In this document: positions 1-11,350 of the stretch, piece after piece
Numbering within the stretch: position 1 is the stretch's first letter
Layout: each line of letters starts with the position of its first letter
Source: Toxorhynchites rutilus septentrionalis
Taxonomy: Eukaryota; Arthropoda; Insecta; Diptera; Culicidae
Assembly (NCBI RefSeq): GCF_029784135.1
Contig: NC_073746.1
Location: 146,014,556 to 146,078,555, forward strand
Direction of reading: 5' to 3'
Length of the DNA stretch: 64,000 nucleotides
Notes under the pieces: model-generated
What the model saw: only the letters and a program-made list of their open reading frames with translations
Told to the model about the DNA's origin: nothing
Databases searched by the model: none
Made by a program: the position numbers and the translations under genes

Positions 1-207
1 GAAATGCTTCTAGTTTTCATCAATTTAAACCATTTACACACCAGAGGATTGTAATATATAGCATAGAAAATACTTCTTAGGGAATTTTCGATTCGTTTGG
101 TATGTTAATCGTCAAAATCCGATTGCGGCAACAATAGTTATTAACGTTAACTTTATTTCATAAAAACGTGACCTTTTTTTGATTTGACTCTACGTCAAAA
201 AATTGAG
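1..207. repeat. Right-end fragment of the DACG repeat family
   Basis: This stretch matches the right part of the element ending near 40538 and the fragment at 27310-27440. The shared landmarks are the words TTTAAACC, GATTGTAATATATA and ATAGTTATTAACGTTAACTT, followed by a terminal CTACGTCAAAAAAT. It has no coding capacity. It is the end of a non-coding transposon whose left part lies outside the window. The match is clear by eye, but the exact boundary is uncertain. Confidence 0.6.
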
Positions 208-1085
208 TCAACAACATAAAACGATGTTAAAAGCGATCGACAGCGATTAATTTCGTTAGTTAATTATTGATACAGTGTGGAAATGTTTGAACATGGGCTT
301 CAAACCGACTTTTCTGACACCCCAATCGTTCGCTAACTGGTCCTGGTTTAACTGGTCTGCGTTTTAGTACTTATTTTCATATGACAGTTAGGCTGAATTT
401 TATTTTCATTATAAAAATCGAGTATCAAATAGGAAACCGGATCTCACAAGGAATTACAGTTATAACTAGAAAATTTGTTTATGTTCGAAAATTGAATAGA
501 AAGGTTTCTAACAATTTCTAAACGGAATGTACATTTCTGATGGAATGGAAAACAAATTTTCTTCATGAATTAATAATTGTGTAACAGAAAAAATAAAATA
601 AAAACTGATCCGATGAAGTAGAGATGGCACTTTACAACCGTTCTCAATTTCAACAACTCGGACTTTTGTACGCTTGTTGAAACAGCGTCGAAAACGAACA
701 TGATGAATGTGAAGAATTTTATAATTCATCAGCTTCTTTCGATTTCCTGGTAACTCTTTTGAGCAGCTGCCAGAGCCAAAACGCAAAATGTCATGTCAAA
801 AACGATTTGACGAAATAAGATAGAAAAAAGTTATGATTAGGATGAGCGCGAAATATCTCGGGTTGATGATTTTGAGCCTCGCCAACAGGTTGTCAGAAAA
901 ACGGTTTCTGGAAGCATCTGGTTTCAGCACCCACTCCCTACATGTCATCTACTGAATGCCCCATTTAACTAAGCTAGAAAGTGCGGTCGAAAATGTTGAT
1001 TCAAGAACCCATAAAATGGTTGGTGTAATTGAAACGATAAAAAAACAATGGTAACATTGCGCCACCTTTCATGACCACCTTTCCA
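208..1085. other. No gene recognised
   Basis: Short open frames only, including an 92-codon one on the minus strand at 508-786 with no recognisable motif. I see no TE landmark or tRNA-like box. It may be single-copy intergenic DNA or an old repeat. Confidence 0.4.
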
Positions 1086-1120
1086 GGATGGTTTTACTAA
1101 CCCCGAGCCAACCGCGACTA

Positions 1121-2419
1121 AAGGGTGTGTCACATCAAATTGCATCACGGAAAAAACGCTGTAGAAATTCGCCCAGTCGACCGATCCTTTTGAAAATTTT
1201 AGACAGTAAAATAAAAACTATTAAACAACTTTTGGCATTTTCTTTTTATTCATACATCGAGCCCAAGCCCGTAAGCTCGCACCTTCCTCTTTACCCCGTC
1301 CATAAGGTTCTGTACAACGTCAGGTTGTAGTTTTTTTTGAACAGAAATCCATTTTCTCTTGAAGTCCGCCTCCGATTTGACAACTTTTGTGTTCTTCCGG
1401 AGGGCCTGCTTCATAGTCGCCCAATATTTCTCTATTGGGCGAAGCTCCGGCGCGTTGGGCGGGTTCATTTCCTTTGGCACGAAGGTGACCCCGTTGGCTT
1501 CGTACCACTCCAACATGTCCTTTGAATAGTGGCACGAAGCGAGATCCGGCCAGAAGATGGTCGGGCCCTCGTGCTGCTTCAATAGTGGTAGTAAGCGCTT
1601 CTGTAGGCACTCCTTAAGGTAAACCTGCCCGTTTACCGTGCCGGTCATCACGAAGGGGGCGTTTCGCTTTCCGCAAGAGCAGATCGCTTGCCACACCATG
1701 TACTTTTTGGCAAACTTGGATAGTTTCTGCTTGCGAATCTCCTCCGGAACGCTGAATTTGTCCTCTGCGGAGAAGAACAACAGGCCCGGCAGCTGAAGAA
1801 AGTCCGCTTTGACGTAGGTTTCGTCGTCCATTACCAGGCAATGCGGCTTCGTCAGCATTTCGGTGTACAGCTTCCGGGCTCGCGTCTTCCCCACCATGTT
1901 TTGCCTTTCGTCGCGGTTAGGAGCCTTCTGAACCTTGTATGTACGCAGGCCCTCCCGCTGCTTGGTCCGCTGGACGAATGAACATGACAAATTCAGCTTA
2001 TTGGCGACATCCCGGACCGAACTTCTCGGATCATGTCTAAACTGCTTAACTACGCGCTTGTGATCTTTTTCACTGACGGAGCATCCATTTTTGCCGTTCT
2101 TCACCTTCCGGTCGATGGTTAGGTTCTCGAAGTATCGTTTTAGTACTCTGCTGACCGTGGATTGGACGATTCCCAGCATCTTACCGATGTCCCGATGTGA
2201 CAACTCCGGATTCTCGAAGCACAGTGCACAGGATTAATTCACGACGCTCTTTTTCGTTCGACGACATTTTTTCAAATTTACGAAAAATTTACAGTGAAGC
2301 ATGGCCAACGTGATCTATACACTCTTATCTGATTATAAGCGAAAGCTGAAGATATAATTCCTAAAAATTAAATTTCTACGTCGTTTTTTCCGTGATGCAA
2401 TTTGATGTGACACGCCCTT
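1121..2419 (-). mobile_element. ITmD37E Tc1/mariner-type DNA transposon
   Basis: A 1299-bp element bounded by near-perfect inverted terminal repeats of about 49 bp: 1121-1169 and 2371-2419, differing at only a few positions. It is flanked by the TA target duplication (1119-1120 and 2420-2421) expected of the Tc1/mariner superfamily. It encodes one transposase on the minus strand with a DD37E spacing, the signature of the ITmD37E family described in mosquitoes. The TIRs are well preserved, so the element is relatively young, but the transposase has an N-terminal frameshift. Confidence 0.92.
1250..2203 (-). CDS. ITmD37E transposase (N-terminus frameshifted)
   Basis: Cut-and-paste transposase that would bind the flanking TIRs and move the element in the nucleus. 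The 317-residue open frame has an N-terminal helix-turn-helix region (SHRDIGKMLGIVQSTVSRVL, then a second HTH near 60-90) and a DDE catalytic core: Asp127 in VMDDETYV, Asp220 in FWPDLASCH, and Glu258 in LRPIEKYW, with 37 residues between the last two. The C-terminus ends in a basic KRKVRAYGLG tail. The likely natural start is an ATG at 2267: codons from there read SSNEKERRELIL in a different frame, so a one- or two-base indel near 2215-2225 separates the first ~15 codons from the rest. The internal Met at 2203 is thus probably not the original start. Full length would be about 340 residues, normal for the family. Motif assignment is secure; activity is doubtful. Confidence 0.9.
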   Translation of the reverse strand: MSHRDIGKMLGIVQSTVSRVLKRYFENLTIDRKVKNGKNGCSVSEKDHKRVVKQFRHDPRSSVRDVANKLNLSCSFVQRTKQREGLRTYKVQKAPNRDERQNMVGKTRARKLYTEMLTKPHCLVMDDETYVKADFLQLPGLLFFSAEDKFSVPEEIRKQKLSKFAKKYMVWQAICSCGKRNAPFVMTGTVNGQVYLKECLQKRLLPLLKQHEGPTIFWPDLASCHYSKDMLEWYEANGVTFVPKEMNPPNAPELRPIEKYWATMKQALRKNTKVVKSEADFKRKWISVQKKLQPDVVQNLMDGVKRKVRAYGLGLDV

Positions 2420-2540
2420 TAATCGGTTACATATTACTAACATAGTTGTAAGACAAAAATTGTCAAAATATTGGACTCCCGGCCCCGTCAGGCTAACGCC
2501 ACATGTGCCTTAATAAAATATATATTTTGGAAAAAAAAAT

Positions 2541-3889
2541 GCGCCTTTAACGGATCCAAGCGATAACCTTCCGCAGCATTTGACTGCGGAGCTTTAGTTA
2601 TTTCGATTGTACCCCATGATATACTTCGAAAATGAGAAGTTGTTTCGAAACAGTAAAAGCTTGGATTATCAATTTTGAGAAGAATTAATTTTCGTTCGTA
2701 TACGTATTACGTATTACGTATACGTATCACGTATTTTTAATACCAGCATTGATTGTAAATTTTCCAGTCCACCGCTATTGGTAGTGACTGTGTTCAGAGG
2801 GTATCACTTGCATCTTTGTTCGTTTACTTTTCGATGTAAGGAAAATTATTCGATGGCGATGGCTGTCGCTAACGGGATCCGATTCCCAATATTTTGATGA
2901 TAATAGCAGCATAAATTGGACAGGAAGCAGGGTCCGCAAAATAACGAGAACTGCCGTTTGCAACTTGTGCTTGATTCGTATGAAATACTTATCAAGGCTA
3001 TACTGAGAATCATGGATGAGATTTTCTTCATTGAACAACACGGTTCAAACGTGAAATTCATTGAAGCGTGGGACGTTTGCGAAACTTTGATTGGACAGCG
3101 AAACGGATCAGACCGAATGATAAGGGCAACGGACAGCAGAACGTCATTCGATCTGTTTCGGTGTCACTGATGTTGAGACTAATTTCACCTCGTTAAGCGC
3201 CGATTCTGAGAATATTTGGGCGAAGTACAATGTAACGAGTGTATCAACCATTTCTAGTTCACGCTGAAACGCTATTCGTTCATAATCTCGCTGCTTCCAC
3301 TAGATCGTATGTCGTGATAGAAACTCGCTTGATTTGAGGAGGAAATGGGAAATTGTGGACATTCATCGAACATTCTTCAGACATAACCTATAGATGGAAA
3401 ACAGATGACAATATCGAGCTCAAGTTGATGGCGAAACTATCATGGGGTGATTGTTGAGTTGATATACATTCTGATAAGAAATGTACATGACATTCATCAA
3501 ATATTATATCTGCTGGCTGAATTATATCTGCTGGAACTGTAACCAAAGAATATTGATAAAGTCATAACAATGATGGAGAATTTATATTCACCAAAATCGA
3601 TTGAACTGAATTCAACCGGAGTGTACTGGCAAATAATATATGATGATGATGATGACCCACCTCATACCCCTACAAAGGTTTGAACTGGCCGATTTATCTA
3701 ATAGATAATATTTATATTTAACCAAATTAAGATATCAGTATTATAAAACAAAACAGCGAACTGACTCTGTTGCAGGCATGAATTTCTATTAATCGAACAT
3801 CATAAATAGGCAAAATCTTTAAAAGAAAAACAATGGTCCTATCCTTATCGACATTATCATAATGATAATCCCAACTTCAGACCCAAAGT
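2541..3889. other. No gene recognised; short TACGTA repeat
   Basis: At 2699-2738 there is a short array built from TACGTAT words with palindromic TACGTA cores. A (TGA)n microsatellite lies at about 3640-3654. An 84-codon open frame at 2916-3170 has no motif I recognise. The rest shows nothing I can assign. Confidence 0.4.
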
Positions 3890-4010
3890 TTTTTTAAGGC
3901 ATGTCAAGAAAATTTCCAACCCGGGAAGATCCTTGACAGATTGGGAATCGAACCCAATATCTAAAACTGTCTAGAACATGATAGAGATCTGCCACATTCA
4001 CAAATACTCG
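3890..4010 (-). mobile_element. Degenerate Feilai-like tRNA-derived SINE head
   Basis: Read on the minus strand, this contains a near-perfect RNA polymerase III B box (GGGTTCGATTCCC around 3947-3959) followed by GTCAAGGATCTTCCCGGGTTGGAAATTTTCTTGAC-type sequence (described in parts: GTCAAGGATCTT, then GGAAATTTTCTTGAC). This arrangement resembles the Feilai SINE of Aedes as I remember it. The A box is weak and the 3' part is not recognisable, so this is an old, partial copy. A stray tRNA pseudogene is the alternative. Confidence 0.45.
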
Positions 4011-4342
4011 ATATAACCATCTTATGATAAGATAGTTTACGACAATTCTGAATGAGCTATCCCCATTCCAGTTTCCACTTCAGACCCACATAAAAATTTC
4101 ATTATGTATCAGTGTTCTGCCAGTGTTCCATTAACATAGTCCAGGCCGACCAAACGCGCGCGAGGCTCAAACTCTCGTAGACAACGCTTATTACTTTTTT
4201 TTTACAATATACATAAACAAAACAAAAAAAAATCATCATCATCAGTACGAACATGGTAGTTTAACCTGTAAATAAATTTTATTAATTTTTATCAATTGAA
4301 AACATAAATGTATGATTTAGGAAAAAAAATTATAAAACCTGT

Positions 4343-6423
4343 TTACAAAACAGATTTTACGTGTGAAATACACATTTTCTTGAACTCTGCCATTGTTGCC
4401 GCACGTTTAATTTCTCTGGGCATCGAATTGAAGAAATTTATACCTTTATATAACAACGAGTTCTGCGCCCTACCGAACATAAAGTTGGGTGTTCTTGCAT
4501 CATTCGCGTTTCTTGTATTGTATCTATGAACATCACTTCCTCTTTCAATTCGATCACACAAATATCGAGGCAGCATATCGTTCAAAATTTTGAAGATGAA
4601 CACCATTGTCATGTAATAAATTCTCTGCTTCACAGATAGCCACTGTAGCGCGTCCAACATCAAACTAGAGGAAGTGTATCTACTACATCTTAAAATCAAA
4701 CGCATTACTTTATTTTGTAAACGCTGCAATCTCGTTAATTGTGTATTATTTGCAAGGAAGAGGATCGACGAGGAAAAATCTATGTGCGGTGAAATCAATG
4801 ATTTATACAATTTAATTTTACTGTTTATTGTCAACTCTTTCTTCAAACGACACAAAACGCCGTACTTCTTGGCAATCTTTTTGATGACATTATTGATGTG
4901 AGACTTGAAAGTTAACGTGTCATCAATAATAACTCCTAAGTATTTGATTTCTTTCACGCGTTCTAATGTCTCACCATCTATTTCAAAATTTACGTCAATA
5001 CTGGAGTTTGCTGCAGAAATGAGCATGTATTTTGTTTTGCCAACATTTAACTTTAATTGTTTAAATTTAAGCCACTGAGCCAGAGAATGCAAATCTTCGT
5101 CTATGTGTTCCGCGGTTTCTTTTATATCCTTAGCTGCGATGAACAGGACAGTATCGTCCGCGAACAAATTAATGTCACAGTATCGTAAAACTCGTCGCAG
5201 ATCATTTATGTATAAAATAAACAAAATGGGCCCTAAAACACTTCCCTGTGGCACCCCGAGTGAGTTGCCAATGGGATCGGAATCAGAATCGTTGAAACGA
5301 GTCTTTTGAGTTCTATCGCACAAATAGCTTTCAAACCATTTGTACGCCATCCCTACAATTCCAATGCGCGTCAGTGTTTGTAACAATAAGGGCCTAGAAA
5401 TTGTTTCAAAAGTGCGTTTAAGATCCAGAAATACCGCAAATATAGTCTCTTTCGCCTCGATATTCTCTTTTCATTTTGCTAATACCAGATTTAGTGCGGT
5501 CTCACAAGAGTGTCCCTCTCGATATCCCGACTGTTCTGGTATTAGCAAACTGTTATTATCTATAAAATGTATCAGCTGACCTTTCACAACAAGTTCTAAC
5601 AGTTTCTCTAATATGTGCAGCATGTTAATAGGACGGTACTCTTCGGCTTTATCCGTCCCATTAACTTTGGGGATTGGAATCACAAGGGATTCCTTCCAAA
5701 CCTTTGGCACGTGCCCAGTTCGTAAAGAGTCATTTATCAGGTCCAGCAGATCGTGTCCAATGATGTGAAAGCAATCTTGAATCACTGTCGCGTTGACATT
5801 ATCGGTACCAGCCGATTTTTGCAATGAAAAACAGATACCTTTCAATTCAACAAAAGTGATAGGTGAAAAACAATCTAGTCTGCTATTGATAGTAATCGGC
5901 TGTATTATTTCGTCAGGTTCTCTGACCAACGCAATACTTTGGTTGATCAGCAGAACACTATTAACGAAATAACTGTTAAATTTCTCTGCAATAATTTGGT
6001 CTGACTGTTCTTCTGACCCTCCGAAAACTATGGAACGCGGTATACTATTTTTCGAATTTAATAATGTTTTTAATATTCTCCATAGTCCTTTACTATTATT
6101 TTGATGTTCATCGATTTTCCTCTGTATATATTCACATCTAGTCTTTTCAAGGCCCGTGAATATATGTTCCGCGCTACGGTGTACATGTTCCAATGGTTTT
6201 CTGAATTAGTTCTCAAAAACTTTTTGTACTTTTTGTCTCTTTTGCGTTTGAGGCGCATCAGATCCAAAGAGTACCAGCTGTTCGAATTGCTCAAATCAAT
6301 ATGTTTTTCAACTACTAATTTATTCGTACACTCTCTCAAAATATTAGTTAGAACAACTGCTTTATCATTCAGATGTCCAGCCATTGCCACAAAATCCAGG
6401 CTTGCCGACACAAGCTGAGACAT
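4343..6423 (-). pseudogene. LINE ORF2 C-terminal part: reverse transcriptase
   Basis: Continuation of the LINE polyprotein in three open blocks. 6070-6423 is the linker (basic MRLKRKRDKKYKKF region). 5471-6193 holds RT fingers (KSAGTDNVNATVIQ, VIPIPKVNGTDKAEEYRPINML, QSGYREGHSCETAL). 4343-5386 holds the palm and thumb (GVPQGSVLGPILFILYINDL, catalytic FADDTVLF, IKYLGVIIDDTL) and the CR1-like C-terminus (YNTRNANDARTPNF, NSMPREIKRA). The palm Asp motif (FLDLKRTFE) is in the gap between the last two blocks, which share a frame and are separated by a single TGA at 5471-5473. A frameshift near 6130-6190 separates the first two. The retained catalytic motifs show recent descent from an active element, but this copy cannot make one protein. 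Confidence 0.85.
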
Positions 6424-6458
6424 GGATTCTTTAGAATATCGTTTCCAACATTTGATCT

Positions 6459-7130
6459 TTACTTTATTTCCATCACTGTCATGCTGTTCTCAATGTAAAC
6501 AAAAATTGTCTCATGGTCAGTTATTTTAAATTTGGCCTCGGTCGAAGAATGAACAGTAGCAAAATTTGAAAAGACGTGATCAATCAGAGTTCTACTATGT
6601 TTAGAAATTCTAGTAGCTTCGAGAACCGTTTGTTTCAAGTTGAAATAATGCGATAATTGTTTCAATTGATTCGAATTTCGTACATTGAGCCAGTCAATAT
6701 TAAAATCATCAGCAATTACATTTAATTTACTGCAATCAACGATATTTTCCCACCAGTTCTCCAAAATTTCAATAAATCGCTGGTCACTGGAACTAGGGGA
6801 ATGGTATACAATTCCATAATTTCCTATCTGCATGCCCCTTTCAACTGAAATAGCCAAGAACCAATTATTTTCAACAGCTTCGTTTAACCGAATGTTGAAA
6901 TTAACTGATTCTTTTGCATAAATTGCAACACCTCCTGTGTGTTTAGAGTGCGACAAACAAAAAACAACTTTGTAACCCGGTATGTTGTACTGGTCAAATG
7001 ATTCTTCATTAACTATGTGAGTTTCAGAAAGAAAAACCATCTGAGGACGCACGTTTTCTACAAGTAATCGCATTTCTGCGTAATTTGTACAAAGCCAGGA
7101 TTCATCTAGATTTGTAATACCAGGATTCAT
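6459..7130 (-). pseudogene. LINE ORF2 N-terminal part: APE-type endonuclease
   Basis: The endonuclease nicks chromosomal DNA so that reverse transcription can be primed at the target. The 223-residue frame shows the expected motifs in order: LSETHIV (catalytic Glu near residue 37), TGGVAIYAKES, YHSPSSSDQRF, ADDFNIDW (normally GDFNIDW, so the Gly-Asp pair has become Ala-Asp), TRISKHSRTLIDHVFSN and the terminal TDHETIFV (normally SDH). The N-terminal strand normally carrying the metal-binding Asn is replaced by a duplicated stretch reading NPGITNLDESW. The frame then closes and the protein continues in another frame from 6423, so this is a pseudogene. Confidence 0.8.
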
Positions 7131-7135
7131 CTAGC

Positions 7136-9879
7136 TGATGGTGATATTATTGAAAGGTTGTGATGAGAGACATGACATTTCATCCGTTCTGAGTAACGTT
7201 ATGTTCGAAACACGAACTTTTATATTGATGTAAAATGATGTTTTGAAAAACAATTAAACAATAAAAACGCACATTGTTCAAAAAGAAAAAATTGTCCCAT
7301 TTTTCCATTGACAATATTTTCTTCATATTTGATGTGTAAATTTGAGTAATTTTTATCACTTTTCCAGGATGGTAAAATTTCAGAACATTTTCTTTCTAAC
7401 TCTTTTTCAACTTTTAATGTTTTTTAAATACAAGCTATTTTCAGAATAAACACATTCCCAAGATTCAGAAGACGAATAACACTTTTGATCTTAAGTCATA
7501 AAACTTCCTAGGGGAATTCTTTCTCGAGATATTCAAAAAACTTGAATTTAACACATCTGATATAATGCGTCCCTCTTATAATTTTCTAGTTTCTCTAGCC
7601 ACAAAAGGTTTTGCGCAATGAATTACAATTTACATTTATTTGTTTCTATTGTCTGTAGTTTCCGCATTGTGGTTTACTTGAAGAACTACGATTTCCCTTC
7701 ACACTTTTATAGGCTTCATGAATCATTTTGTCTTTTTGCTTCATTTTGTTATTCCCAGTTTGCGCTCTTAATGTGACGCAACATGAAATTTTGTGGAACA
7801 TACATAAGGTTTGTGGTTAGCCAAATATTTCCAGAAATATTATGTCGCGATTCGGCGTGGAAATGCTTTACTATGGTTAAAGCTAAATAATATACTCGCG
7901 TGAAACTTTTATCTCAAATAAATCCTAGATAATCCATACAAATCTTGTAAAAAACCTCCTACGAGCCACAGATGCATCAAATTTTGATTCAAGTAAACCT
8001 GGCGTAAACTATGGAGAAACTTGTAGTCATTAGCGGAACAGGAACGAGCATGATTGGTAAGTTTTATCTGTACCTTTAATGTTTGCACCAGGTCCGAATT
8101 CTTCGAAGATGAAAATTGAAGATGAAAAATGAAATCGGCTCTCCGCTCAGTCGCTTCGCTTCGACTAGCACTACTTCGGCATTCGCCGTCAACATGATTT
8201 GACTTGACTAGAAAATGAATTGACGAGTATTGGAAGCGAGGATGACTAATGGACTATTCAAGTCAATGATTATTCTAATTGACGTGACTAATGAATACGA
8301 ATCTGCCTCTTAATTCAACTGACTTCAATCCACATTTCTACTTCCCCCTGACACGAATCTTTTACCCGCGTACACCATCTTATTTTTACGTCCATATAAA
8401 GTGAAACGAAAACTTGATTTCCGATGCAAAAAAGTAGTTACACCATTAATGGACGGTTTACTGCCTACCCACCGTGAACTCAAACCAACGAACAGTATTC
8501 AGGTATGCTATAAAAGTCCTCGCGTCAGTATTAATAAATATCGTACAAAAGAACGTGCAGTTTGGAGGAATTCTAAGCTTAATTTTAGTACACTTTGTCT
8601 CCGAGTTAAATTTTGTGATATAAACATACAGGAAAACGGGTTTATATCAACAACATTCACGAATTCGTGGTTCTGAACACAACACTGCACGCTGTTTTAT
8701 ACGTGTGAGTAATTTTCGAGTACGATACAAAACAATCTAGCTCACCTGTAGTATATGTCAAATCACGTTGAACTTAAACATCGATACATGAATACGGAAT
8801 ATATGAGAGAGAGAAACGAATTCAATTTGAGGGGGGTCACTTCAAAATGAAATGAGGTCCCTTTAATGGGGAAGAAAGAAATGAGATAGTCGAGCCGAAG
8901 AAGGAAATAGAAACTAAACGCCCGACTGACTATTGAGTCATGTTGACGGAGAAACTGCGTGAAGAAGCCAAAAGTCATTTCCAATTGAATACGAAGGGGA
9001 ATTTCTTCATAGTCCACTGACTATTCTCAGTTAAATATGACTATGCCGAGCCCTGGTTTGCACTATTCAACATATGGATAAAACAAGGAACAAAGATTTA
9101 AAAAGTGTTTTAACATATTCTTAACATAATTTTTAAGGACAAAATAAGCTACATACACACTTACTTTCGTAAAGGAATATAACATTCAAATTTGAATTTA
9201 AAAAAATACACAAACAAAACTCTAGTTATTGAATGGAAAATATCATTAGAATTCTAAGAAAACGTGATAATCGGTTCAAACCGTTTTCATTTTCAAGGCA
9301 TTCTCAAAATATCAAAAATATTTTAAAGTTTTATTCTGTGGCTGTCTACGTTCGTTGTGTTAGCTGTCACTCAACTAAAATCGTGGATCAGTGAACCTAT
9401 TCGAATGGTCTTCGAGTAGAAATAAAAATGAATTTTTGAATCATTGAATTTATTACTCAAGAATAAATGCCGGCTTTTAGAAAAAAAAAGAAGCCAAATG
9501 TCTTAACATTGGAAGAAACGATTTACTGTTATTTCAAAAAACTTTTTTTTTGTCAAAACTCGACTTTTCAAACGGAAAACCGATCAAGTGCCAAGAGGTC
9601 AATATTTGACCACAACATTATTTTCGAGATAACAGTAAATCTCGACGTTTCCAAGTGCCGGAAGAACAAGGACAGCTCGAAATAAGCAAACATTATTTTC
9701 AGGTTTATCACAGAAAAAAAGAGTGTTGTGTACTTTTAACATGTAACATGTAAACTGAGCAACACTTGGTTTCATGAAGTTCTTTTTAATCTTTCATATA
9801 AATCAATAGTGGAACAGTCGAAATATGTACCGATGTTCCTTATTCAGTACGTAATCAGTAATCAGTTGTGAAAAGCGAA
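7136..9879. other. No gene recognised
   Basis: AT-rich sequence with only short open frames (for example 91 codons at 8401-8676) and none with a familiar motif. A GC-richer stretch at about 8125-8190 has repeated CTTCG and TCGC words but no reading frame of note. I see no TIR, LTR or tRNA-like box here. Confidence 0.35.
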
Positions 9880-10895
9880 AAAAAATTTTACTACTGGACC
9901 GATTTAGACGATTGATTTTGTTTCCGTAATTATTGATTGTATTGGTTTTTTATAGTGCGAGACTAAGAGCGCTTTTTTTTCTTGATAGCTGAGGTTTTTT
10001 TTACCTAACATATCCAACAATCAGGGAGGCGATATTTTTTGTTCTTGAGTTATGATTTTTCAAAATTCACCGATGGTCCGAAAATTCAATTTTCAACCCT
10101 TTTTCTAACACAAAAATTCATAACTTCTGAACTATCGTACCGATTCAGATCATCGACATATCAAATTAAAGTAAATGAGCTAGCATTGTTAAAAATATTG
10201 TACTTGAAAAAAAAACCGGCTTTGTTTTCGTAATTATTGATTGTAATTGTTTACATGTTTTCGGGCGTCATATTTCGTTTTACATTTTTTCTTGAAAGCT
10301 GATGTTTTTTTTCACATATCCGAATGTGGTTTTTTTCGATTTTGAGTTATGATTTTTCAAAGTTAACATGCTTTCAATTTTCTTTTAATATATATGCGAC
10401 TAGAATCCAATTTTTACGCAAGTGTGAGATTTTTCCAAGAAAAACTCATTGGGCTTAAATTAATATATCGATCATCTGAATCGGCCCAGTAGTTCAAAAG
10501 TTATGAATTTAAAAAAAAATTATTTTTGGAAAAAAGGGAAAAAATTATTTTTCGGACCACCGGATAATCTTGAAAAATAATAGTTCATGAACAAAAATAA
10601 CGCCTCTCTGTATGTTTTGTAAAAAAACCTCAGCTTTCAAGGAAAAAATATTAAAAAATATATAGCGCCCTTGGTCTCGACACCATGTAAATCATTAAAA
10701 GGTAATACAATTAATAATTACGAAAACAACATCATTTTCTTAGGAAGTGTGATAATTTTTTAAGAAACTAATTGGCTTCAATTTGATATATTGATTATCA
10801 AAATCAGTCCAGTAGTTCAAAAGTTATGAATTTTTGAAAAATGTCCTTTTTGGAAAAATATGAGAAAAAAAATGATTTTTCGGACCACTCTGAAA
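9880..10895. repeat. Head-to-head inverted repeat array of a ~300-bp unit
   Basis: A unit at about 9900-10195 (landmarks GTAATTATTGATTGTA, GCTGAGGTTTTTTT, GAGTTATGATTTTTCAA, GTCCGAAAA, AATTCATAACTTCTGAACTA) is followed by a partial unit in the same direction at about 10205-10400. The same landmarks then recur in reverse complement at about 10435-10740 and again partly at 10740-10895. The arms are imperfect. The whole could fold into a long hairpin. It has no coding content and is probably the remains of a foldback or MITE family. Confidence 0.65.
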
Positions 10896-11127
10896 TGGAG
10901 TTTTCACGAAATTCTGAGAACCACTTATCCGTTTGGCATGGAATGACAGCACACGTAATTTTCCTACAAATTTGGCTATGTGTCAAACAATGTATCCGAT
11001 TTTAGAAATGATATTCTTTGTGAAAATAATTTTGTTCTCGTCTTCTAGTCATTATGGTTATTATCTATAATGTTTTATATTTTCATTTTACACCCTATAC
11101 CTATCTGCTGACCTTGGTCTATGTTAA

Positions 11128-11346
11128 CACGTAGACTGCCACGTCAGTCACCGGTGACTGACACCGAGTTTTCGCTCAAGTTGCGTCAGTCACCGGTGAC
11201 TGACAGTATAACATGTGATAATAAAGTTAAGCATATAAGGTTATAAGCATTCCCTTTCGAACAAAAATACATTCCATTACGATAAGAAAAAAAAATACGT
11301 TGAAAAATTTCTATAGAGACGCTATAAAACCGTGGCACTTAACATG
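11128..11346. mobile_element. MITE with TTAA target duplication (piggyBac-type)
   Basis: A 219-bp non-coding element flanked by TTAA on both sides (11124-11127 and 11347-11350). Its ends form an imperfect inverted repeat of about 16 bp (CACGTAGACTGCCACG at the left; reverse complement of the right end CATGTTAAGTGCCACG). TTAA duplication is the hallmark of piggyBac-mobilised elements, so a piggyBac transposase supplied elsewhere is the likely mover. Two identical perfect 20-bp palindromes lie inside it. Confidence 0.65.
11143..11204. repeat. Twin perfect 20-bp palindromes inside the MITE
   Basis: The 20-bp sequence GTCAGTCACCGGTGACTGAC, its own reverse complement, occurs at 11143-11162 and again at 11185-11204, start-to-start distance 42 bp, about four helical turns. 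It could be a dimeric protein-binding site, for a transposase or host factor, or could form a cruciform. The function is inference; the symmetry is directly visible. Confidence 0.85.
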
Positions 11347-11350
11347 TTAA

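Larger units (their letters stand above)
1086..2540 (+). mobile_element. LINE-D 3' UTR fragment split by an ITmD37E insertion
   Basis: The two flanks 1086-1120 and 2420-2540 join into one sequence that matches the reverse complement of the LINE-D 3' UTRs at 25335-25801 and 63295-63800. Shared landmarks are GAGCCAACCGCGA, ATCGGTTACATATTACTAAC and CTCCCGGCCCCGT, then a tail ending in TTAATAAAATATATATTTTGG plus an A run. It is a 5'-truncated insertion with no coding sequence. The Tc1/mariner element sits at the TA of the word CGATTACTCGCGG seen uninterrupted in the other copies. Confidence 0.8.
4195..7135 (-). mobile_element. CR1/Jockey-type non-LTR retrotransposon, inactivated
   Basis: A minus-strand LINE encoding an apurinic-type endonuclease followed by a reverse transcriptase, the order of the CR1/Jockey superclade. 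There is no RNase H. The coding sequence runs through at least three frames and one in-frame stop. The 5' end is near 7135, where a 13-bp word (AGATGAATCCTGG on the minus strand) is tandemly duplicated. The 3' end is near 4195-4245, with a T/A-rich stretch and a short CAT microsatellite. No target duplication could be fixed. Confidence 0.8.

Noticed and set aside
1320..1841. Minus frames overlapping the transposase
   Set aside because: They lie in another phase inside the DD37E transposase coding sequence.
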